From the NCBI GenBank assembly GCA_032173965.1, contig CM063287.1:6949859-7013858 (forward strand): a DNA stretch of 64,000 nt, given 5' to 3'. The stretch comes from Sitta carolinensis (taxonomy: Eukaryota > Chordata > Aves > Passeriformes > Sittidae). The translations under genes and the position numbers were made by a program. Below are positions 55,807 to 64,000 of the stretch, one piece after another. Each line of letters opens with the position of its first letter. The first letter of the stretch is position 1. The notes beneath the pieces are model-generated. The model was not told where the DNA came from and did not search any database. It saw only the letters and a program-made list of their open reading frames with translations.

Positions 55807-58800
55807 TATCTCAAGTCAATAGGGAAAGAAACTGTAGTGGGACAATCAGAGATGTAATTCTATGATTCTTATAAGAAGTTGGTGGGAGGGACAGTGTAGC
55901 CAAAGGATGTTGCAAAAGAACTACTTAAATGAACTATTTCACAATCCTCTGGAAAAGAATGTTCGGTATGTTTTGACTGATCAATTCTACTATCACACAT
56001 TTTCTGAATACCTGGTTTAGATGGAATTAGTAGAGTTGAGGCAAATAAACAGCAATACCCTAGAGACAAGGAACAGTTTTATCCAAATAGCTGAAATATT
56101 ACGTTTGCTGCCAATTTCTGAGAACCGAAAGGCTATTGAATAACGTAATTGTCAGTTATTCTAGTCAGAGCTGTCTGTGCCCAACACAATGTGAGCTGCC
56201 GCTTTCTACTCTAATGTCCTTTCAAGCACCTTTCTGAGTCACCTTTCAATTCCATTGTTGAGTCCTTTCTTCGAGAACAACCACCCTTGCAAACAAAAGC
56301 CATTTGCATGAGTGGGAGTTCTGATACCTCTTTTGGACAAGTTTCATTTCAAAATGAATTGTTCTGCTGCTTAGCTATAGAATAGTTGTATTTTGGAGTT
56401 AGAATTGACTGTTTCTTTGTGGACATTCTCTTTTGGGAGGAATAAAACATCTTTCTGTTTCTCCTGGGTATTCTAGAAAAGAATGCTATTGCTACTGGGC
56501 ATCAGTACATGTGACTAAAGTGGATAAAGCAGTCACTATAAAAGTGGCATTTTTTCCCTTTGCATAAGCAGGACTAGGGAGGAAAATATTGTGTGCCAAA
56601 TTGTTTGCAGATGTAACTGTTGTGGTTTCATTGAGTTAAAGGCAGATTTGAAAAGATTTTGTCCCAATAGGAGATAATATGTGCAAAGCATTGCTGATGG
56701 TCTGGCCAATTTGTGGGTTCTCAGTCTGAACTGAGAAACTGGCACTCTGTTTTTGAAAATCTGGCTTTGAGGACTGTACCATGTTACAAAACCAGAGGAT
56801 TTGGCCCACATATGAAACTAACTAAGGAATAGAAATATTTTCTTTTTCTTTTTTTAGGCCAGCCCAATAATAAAATTGTGTTTCCTTCCTTGAGTTGTAG
56901 ATAAAGAAAAGAATCCTTTTCTGTGGGTGGATGGCTCTGTCCTCAAAGGCACTTGTCACTGGCTGTAGTGCTTAATATTGGCTCCCTCTTTGGCTGGGGT
57001 GCTTCTAGAGGAAAAAAAGCCAAAGAATTCAAGTTAAAGCCTTCCACCATGTACAGACAACATCTTGATCCTTCCCGTTTGTCATTGTAAGCAAACTGTT
57101 CTTGCTTTCATGATCCCTCATGATCTGCAGCTCATAAGCCCCAGTCATGAGTAACTGTCAACTCCAAATGCTTAGAAATCATGAACCTTGGCCCCAAGAC
57201 ATGACGCTGAGATGCTGTTAAACCAAGTAGCTCCTGTTTAGGATCACTTTCTGTGCATCAAGAATGGAGAAAGGAAAGATGGAATTAATTCCCTAATTAT
57301 GGAGATTTGGTGGGTGAAGCCTCAGGAGATGAATGCTTGTCAGCACTGCAGTCAATAGCAACAGTTCTGCTGTAACTCTTTGGTTGTGTTTGCACCTTGG
57401 GTGAGACAGTTCATGCCTGAAGCTCAGAGTGGAGCTGCATTTAATCTGTTTAAAACCATCATCTGCCTCCACAAAAAGTGTGGGACCCAGCACTGGTATT
57501 TCCTATCTTTAAAACTGAAGAGTTTCTTAACACTGGTTCCACCTCATCTGTGCTGGGTAGAACCACTTTGGGTGTTGCTGGGCTGATTTTGAACTGTATG
57601 TCCCAGAGGAAAATGAAAAGCAGGACAGCTAGATTTTGGCTATTTGCTTTGAGGCTCTGTTTTGGTTTTGTGGTGTTTTTCATGTAGCAGATATACCAGA
57701 TGTGAGTTCCAGGTCTAACAGCACATTACCTTGACAATGGACTGTGTGTGGTTGTTTTCAGAAGCTTCTAAAGGAGACTCAGATTGAGTATTTCCTTAGG
57801 ATCACAGTCTTGGAGCAGAAAACACACTGCCTGCTGAGTTCTTCGAGTCACATGCTAAAGGAATACTAGGGGCTTAGTCGGTTTATATGCTGGCAGAGAA
57901 TCCTGGAGACAGAAATTAATCAGTAGTGAAGCTCAATCAAATGTAATCTACTTGCTGCTGGAAAGAGAATGAGAAGATTGCTGGTATCAGTTACCACCAG
58001 GGTGCTGGTGCCTGGAAAAAGCCGTGGGTAGGGCCAGGACTGATGTATCCCACTGGCAGCCCTTATGGAGGCTCCTGCAGAGCCCTTCTGAAAATGAATG
58101 TCATTCCAGAGAAATCTGTCCAGGAAAATAGGCTTCCTGTCTGTGGTAGGCAACTTATAAAAATGGGAGCTGGATGCAAAATGTGGGTCCAGGTTTAGCC
58201 CTTTGTTTTCTTAGACAGCTTCTAACAAATTCAAATTTTACCTCATTAATTTCAGGTTCTTCATGTTGTTCTTCTGCTTTCACCTTGGCCCCTGGAGGTC
58301 TCCCTTCCTACTGTGTTCTGGTTTCAGAGCAAGTTACCTGAGAGTCTGAAACAGTCTATTTGAATCTTCTGGGCCACCTTCTCAAAGCTCCTCCTGTGTC
58401 ACTGACAGCAGCATCTGCAAAAGAAGAAACAGCATCTCTGGCTCTTACTTCCTTAGTTCCCTCTGCTGTCAGCTCTGTCCCTGTTCATGTGCTTTGGTAA
58501 ACTTGAGGGGAGAAGCAGAATTTCAGAGAACTTTCCTTAATGCAAAAGCAGTATAGGCATGGGTCTGCAGTTTGTTGGGGATGGCTCCTGGTCCCTGTAA
58601 GTAAATCCTTAGTTTTTCATAGAGCTACTGTATCAGTGACCAAATTCCTCAAAAAACAAGGCCTTGACAAACTGCAGTCTATTTCCTGTGTCCCGGAGTC
58701 TAGATGGGACATCCAGCTCCAGTGGGAGGTAAGCCTCTAAATGTTGGTGAGTCAGAGAGGTGATATTCCAGAGAATCTCCCTCAGTACAGGGGCACTGCA

Positions 58801-59209
58801 GGAGAAGAGATGGGGTGCCTGGGATAGGAACTTGCTGAGCACATTGTGCCTGAAATTAGACACCCCACCTGAACATGATGAAATCTGTGACTGTCCTCAG
58901 CACCACACTATTTCTGTTTTATAGGAGCTTTAGCCCCCTTAGTAATTGATTGACTATCTCATAGGCAGTGGGAGCACTGGTGTTTCAGTCCTTTTAGCAA
59001 GTGCTTATCTCATACTATTCCTTGTCTGTTAGGTTTTTACACACTTTATTTCAACAAAAATCCCTCAAGCAAGACTTAAAAGACTAAAAAAGTGAGCTCT
59101 TTGGATTTTTCTTCTATTTGTTTCTCTTAATCATCTTATCAGAAAGATGCTTGAGGGGTTTTTTTTTATTTTTTTTTTAATTTGCTGGACTATTTGGTCC
59201 GGGTAAGCC

Positions 59210-59470
59210 TTAGCAAGCTCGCCCTGTGCTCCTCCTGCAGCCTGTGAGTGCCCTCTCGTGTTGGCAGCCCCGGCGGCCGCACGGCGCTCCAGGCTCGTGT
59301 CGCGTTCCTGGGCAGAGGAATGCATTGCAGCAGTGAGGCACACTCGTTGTTTGCCTCTCCTTGTAAATTGGTGTACTTTTTTACAACGGTGTTGGTTAAT
59401 ATTCCTTGGCAGGCTTGTCCGCGAAATCCCTGTTGTTGTGCCAAGAGGAGCAGGCTGCGGAAGAGGCAAC
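59210..59470. promoter_or_regulatory. Small CpG cluster upstream of BICC1
   Basis: About 260 bp here is CpG-rich (roughly 15 CpGs by eye) and includes the octamer gcggccgc near 59273, in otherwise CpG-poor sequence about 17 kb upstream of the BICC1 start. Overlapping 129- and 130-codon minus-strand frames cross it, with no recognised domain. It might mark the promoter or first exon of an unannotated transcript, or an enhancer. A GC-rich retroelement piece is not excluded. Confidence 0.3.
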
Positions 59471-62400
59471 CCTGATGAGCAGCCACCCATCCTTTGTTCA
59501 CCTTCTTCCCCCAAAGCCACCCTCTATTTTGTTTTGCCTGGGTTGGTTGTTTTGCTGAATGACTAATCAACTGCCAAATCATCCATTTCTCTCTAAATGC
59601 CAGAGAGCTTCAGCTGCTCTAAGAGCACCTGAAAGCCTTTGGCATTTTGGGGTCACTGGTCTGTACTTACTGTCAGTGCTAATACTATTTGATTTTCAAT
59701 ATTAGGTTTTATGCCTTGTGCAAAGCTGCATGTGGCCAGCATATATAACTGTGGTGTCTGTGGCCATAGATTCTTAACCCACAAAACCCAACAGGGAATA
59801 GTAAGGAAGCCCAAAACAGGGGTGATGTGTATATGTGTAAACCAACACTTCAACTCTGTGTCTTTAAAAGCAAATAATGAGCAGGATTTCACCACAGGCC
59901 ACAGTAGGAAGAATGTTTTTACATGTTGTTTAAGCTAGAAGGGAATCTTCCAAGTGAGAAAGCATCAGCCAGGCAGCCAGGAAAAGAAATTGCAGGATAC
60001 AAAGATGAAATTGAACATTTTCTTTTATTTGTTTCTTTTTTTTTTTTTTTTAAAGCTGTGGATGCATCCCTGAATGTGGGCAGATAGGGAACAATTTATT
60101 AAACTATTGGTACCTGGTAGTTTAATTTATTAGCAAACTCAAAGTAATAGGGAATGAATAAATGGGCTGTTATATACAGGAAAGAAAAAAAGGAATGAAA
60201 ATATAGATGATTTTTGCTGTCAGTTAAATATTAATTCATAAATGCTATTAGTCCATGAACCCAGCGTTTGAAACCTCTACACTGGTTTTAGACAGCAGTA
60301 TGTTTCAAAGTGTATAAATTAAACAAGCAATTGTTACTGACTTGGGTCACATATCAAGTTTTCTGTCAGTAGCAGTTGTAGGAAGCACTGAAAGGTGATG
60401 CTGAAGAGCCTCTCCTTGTTCTGGTTGTGGATAACAGCAACACAGTGATAAACTTAGGGCCATGCTCTATTATTTAACTGTTTCACATGCCTGCACTTCA
60501 TTTTGTCAATTCAAGTTTTGATTTGTGAGGTTGGGCCCACAGGGAAAGTGGATGTGGAGTTGAACCTGTTTTCTCGTATTTGCCTGCTCTACTTTTGGTA
60601 CTCTGACCCTCACTCCCACGTGCAGGGGGTGTCACAGCAGTGGGAGCAGTTCTGTAAAAATGCTGAGAGGAGTTGCATGGCCTTTGATCTCAGCTGTAAC
60701 AGGTCTTGAGATACATTATCTAGAAGCACACAAAAAATACTGGGACCCACTACTGAACACCAGGGAAAAATACTTTGGCCAGATAATTATGTTGATGACT
60801 TACTTTAAATGATCCACAAGACCAAAACATTGCTCTAAAATGTTCTCCATGAAAAGATCCGTGACTCAGATTCAGCAAGGATGGGAAGCCATGGGAAGAG
60901 CTGATGACATCTTAGGACAGGCTGAACTGAAGGCATTGAGCCTCTCTAAAAAAATGAGCAGGAAGGACTATAGGAAGCACAAAGACAAGAAGGAGGTGGC
61001 TTGGGAAATGTTTAGGTCAGACATGGCCTAGTAGGTCAGGACTAGTCAAATGGGAAGGAGGGGAAAAGGAAAGATGCCGAAGAGCTTTGAAAGAAAGGGT
61101 CTTGTGAGTGCTGAAGATGTGGAGCTGTGCATATAAACAGCTGCCTACGTAGGGGTGAGAAGAGCACCAAGGGTGTAATGCAGCACCTTTGGTTCTGGTG
61201 TGGATAAACCTTTGAAACTTTCAGGGCAGCAGTCAGCACTGAGACCCAGCTTAAGCCAGTGCACTCAGAGGCCACCCCAGGAGCAGGGTCTGGGCATGAG
61301 TGAATTGATTACAGGTTTGCAGCCTGGTGCACACAGGCACAATCACAGTGGAAAGGTCAGTGGAGAGGAATATTCCCTGTGCTCCTGGGCTCTGTTACAG
61401 TGCATAGCTGGCTGTGCATGTGAGCAAAGCAGGCAGGTACCTGCTCTGCTCCTATCAGAGGAGATGGGTTTTGACAGAACAGCATGTTCCTCTCTACAGC
61501 TGAGCTCTCTCCTGAGTGCAGGGCCTTGGCTGGAGGGTGTGTGTGGGAGGAGGCTCCTCCTGTGAGTGAGGGACTGGCATCAGCCCTCCCAGCAGCACCA
61601 GTGGTCACTGCTCTGCTTGGCACCCAGCCTGGGCTGCAGGACTGATAAGCTGTGCTCTTCAGAGCTTCCCACTGGGCTCTGCCTCAGCCAGTCTTCTACA
61701 TGGAGTGATGGCCAGAGAGAGAAGCATTAAATAAGAGCTGGTGATTCTGGGAAGAGGAGAATCTCCTGGCTCTTTTCAAAGTCCCTCTGAAATAGCTGCT
61801 GTCCTCCAAACCTTGCTTACCTGTCATTCCTTACAGGTTCTAAACCGTCAGTCAGCTTAGGGCAGCACCAAGTCTGCTTCTCTATCTTAGACTGCTCAGC
61901 TCTCTGCCCTCTTCCAGCCTCTCCTTCTTTCCTCACACCTCTTTACTACAGCCCTAAAGCAAGATATTACTGAGAAGCCCAAGGCTAGTTCAGTTGTAAA
62001 AAACCTGCTTTAGTAGAAACACTTGTTGTGTTTCTTGGCCAAGGTGCCAATGTTTCTTCTTCCATGGGACTTTTTTGTAGCATTTCTGTATAGAGGGAAA
62101 AAGACAGGGTTAGTGCTCTGCCAGACTGAGGGCAGGGGATTAAGAATATTCTGTAGCTACAGTTAGACAGGTCTTTCTGTTCTTCCTCTATTATAGTTAG
62201 GTTGTTATTACAGTCAGTTGTAGGGCATTGAAGTGAAATTCATCCACAATATAAATGCCTGAAATTGAGAAGGAAGGCAGAAAACATTGAGATTTCCAAG
62301 TGGAGATGACCTCTGTTGCTCTCTGAGCTCAGACTATTTTTGACAGGAGGCAAATGAAGTGAGGGCCTGCCTTGGAATGAAGGCAGAGCAGCTGCCAGCC

Positions 62401-62610
62401 CCTGTAATTAGCCAAAAGGCCCGTGGAGTGTGGACAGGAGGCTGCAGAGCACGTGGCTCCTGCCGTGGCACTGCTCAGTCCAGGACAGTGCCTGCAGGAA
62501 TGCCAAGCCCAGATATTGCAGCTGCTCCCTAGGGAGCCCTGAGCCCCTGTCAAAGGTTTGACGTTGGCACAAGGCCAGTGCCCCTATAACGATATACTGT
62601 CTCTGGTATC

Positions 62611-63925
62611 TGTTGTGAGATGTGACCAAAAACAGAGCAAAACAGTTTCTAATTTAGAAAACAAAAGGAAAAAAAACTTTATTACTTATAATAGGCAAAG
62701 AAGACACATACAGAAGAACATGGAAACTTTAAAAAAAAAACACTCTTCCTCCCCCCCCCACCAGTTCTCAACCCAACAAAACAAACTGAAAATTCCCCAT
62801 CACGTTACCACCTTTTAGATAATTAATCTTTAGTCTATTACCACACTTCCGATAATCAGTACTCAGTTCATTGAGGAGAGATAGGAGTCTTTCTTGCACC
62901 ACATCGTGGCCTCTTCCTCCATGTCCAGTGCTCTCACCACTGTGCATGGACCAGAACTGCTTCTAGGGTTTCTCTTTTTAAAGATGCTTTGGTTAGTTCC
63001 AAGAAACGACAGCTTCTCAAATTTTGGGACACCAGTCCCCCCCAATATTACCCCCTGGGGCCGAGGGGCCTTGAGAACAGAGCTCTTCCTCTCATCTCTG
63101 TTCACACTACTGTCCACTCTTGGCTCCAAGCCAATGCCTCTCCCCAGATGCAGTTTCTATGTTACAGAAAAGAAATGAGTCCGTTCATGGCCATACAAAA
63201 GAGTCCAGCCAAAGGCCACTCCATCATCTCCTCCCACCTAGGATTCTTTTCAGCATTTTCTGACAATCTTCTACTTGCACAAACTTCCATCATCTTTGCT
63301 TAGTTCTTTCTATCTTTCTTCTTCAAATTCAGGAGGATTAGCATTTATAAAGTTTCCATCATTCCCGAAAAGGGTTAAAATCTTGGGCTTTGTTTCCCCA
63401 GAACTCTCACGGTGGTATCTTTGCTGCTGGGCACTCTTCTCGCGCCACCCCCCCATACTCCTTCGGCCGTGCTGTCTAGTTGTTGATATCAATTTCAAGG
63501 TGACGGAGATCACAGACACGGTTTCTCAGTTTCTCTCTCTCTCCGTTGGGGGGGGGGGGGGGGGGGGGGAGAAGGGAAAAGAAGGCTGTCTGATGCCTCT
63601 CAAGGTTCTTGTACTCTCTCCACCCTTCCATCCTGCAGGATTTTTCCTCTCCCCCTCTCTGCCCAAAGCTCCAGCCTACCTCACCCAGGCCGCATGGCTT
63701 CCCCTCCCCGCCCAGCCAGCCGCTGGGCAGGGGAGATCCCTCCGTCCTCAGGGACCGGAACCAAGAGAGAGCTTTCCGGGGAGCCCTCTGCTTTGAACCC
63801 CTTGTGTTCTCAGAGGCGGATCCTTGTCCTCAGTGGCCACACCAGGTGCCAGTCTTTAAACCTGAGCACTCATTGGTTTGACCACTGAAGTTCAAAAAAA
63901 CTCATTTTTTTTCCGAACTACGACA
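62611..63925 (-). mobile_element. Endogenous retrovirus LTR (about 1.3 kb)
   Basis: On the minus strand it starts TGTCGTAGTTCGG at 63925 and ends TCACATCTCACAACA at 62611, giving imperfect terminal inverted repeats of the TGTYGT.../...ACRACA type. Near the 3' end an AATAAA signal at 62683-62678 is followed by a T-rich stretch, as expected for the R/U5 part. It contains a 22-base G-run (C-run on the element strand) and CpG-rich segments around 63.4-63.8 kb. The 200-bp flanks lack an evident target-site duplication (ggtatc against gcccct). No primer-binding site follows the end at 62611. It is therefore a solo LTR with lost duplication, or the 3' LTR of a provirus whose body lies to the right of the window. 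Open frames within it look fortuitous. Confidence 0.6.
63548..63569. repeat. G-run (22 nt) inside the LTR
   Basis: This is an uninterrupted 22-base guanine homopolymer directly after ctctccgtt. Such tracts can form quadruplex structures and are prone to length error in sequencing and assembly. Confidence 0.95.
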
Positions 63926-64000
63926 GCCCCTCATCTGGGCTGGACAGTCACAATGTGCCCTGGACAGGGTGCACAGGGCTGGCAGTCTGGAGCAGGAGAC
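63926..64000. other. Right-edge flank of the LTR
   Basis: The last 75 bases are moderately GC-rich. If the neighbouring LTR is the 3' LTR of a provirus, this would be the end of the internal region, with agatgaggggc (minus strand, just before the LTR) as a weak polypurine tract. There is too little sequence to decide. Confidence 0.3.

Larger units (their letters stand above)
42761..62610. other. Region upstream of BICC1, no supported gene
   Basis: About 20 kb lies between the BICC1 CpG island and the terminal LTR. Besides the repeats and GC-rich patches listed separately, I see AT-rich sequence with only short chance frames. No TFAM exon (HMG-box sequence), other known exon, tRNA gene or rRNA gene was recognised. 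Stretches with nothing identified are 42.8-44.7, 44.9-45.7, 47.2-48.6, 49.1-55.6, 55.9-59.2 and 59.5-62.6 kb. A slightly GC-rich patch at 44.93-45.16 kb is unclassified. Confidence 0.7.

Noticed and set aside
61200..61565. 121-codon plus-strand frame upstream of BICC1
   Set aside because: No homology recognised, no splice or promoter context, and composition typical of chance frames.

Overview
The window looks like vertebrate nuclear DNA from a songbird-like (passerine) genome. It is AT-rich and intron-like, has a single large CpG island, and has no operons or bacterial-type genes. Bird-type repeats place it among birds: three CR1 LINE fragments, two retroviral LTRs, and a SINE with a tRNA-Ile head and a CR1-like tail. 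That SINE resembles TguSINE1, a family known from passerines. The species cannot be named from the sequence.

One protein-coding gene can be supported, the 5' part of BICC1 (Bicaudal C homolog 1, an RNA-binding KH/SAM protein) on the minus strand. Exon 1 has its ATG at 42025 and its splice donor at 41823/41822, inside a CpG island of about 1.5 kb. Exon 2 is a 47-nt exon at 9189-9235. The two join in frame and give the first 83 residues. Exon 3 and the KH domains lie beyond position 1. Positions 9236-41823 are therefore intron 1 (32,588 bp) and 1-9188 are the start of intron 2.

Intron 1 holds a TATA- and poly(A)-signal-bearing LTR on the BICC1 sense strand (14875-15414), a GC/CpG-rich patch at 28.44-29.13 kb, a sense-strand CR1 3' end (31084-31325), an unclassified GC-rich stretch (33.28-33.75 kb) and a rearranged CR1 relic on the minus strand (34262-35000).

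From 42.8 kb to the right edge is the region upstream of BICC1, with no convincing gene. It holds a T-run plus (CA)n tract (44.7-44.8 kb), an old CR1 (45.8-47.2 kb), a TATA-like GC-rich element (48.7-49.0 kb), the tRNA-Ile SINE (55.7-55.8 kb), a small CpG cluster (59.2-59.5 kb), and a 1.3-kb LTR with a 22-base G-run (62611-63925). In vertebrates the neighbour upstream of BICC1 is usually TFAM, but no TFAM exon was recognised here.

Nearly all open reading frames in the window are chance frames in AT-rich intron, frames opened by the GC-rich CpG island, or frames across decayed repeats. No undescribed multi-gene system was seen. The parts most worth checking are the BICC1 leader (in-frame upstream ATG, GC-rich inverted repeat), the intronic CpG-rich patch and the intronic sense-strand LTR.
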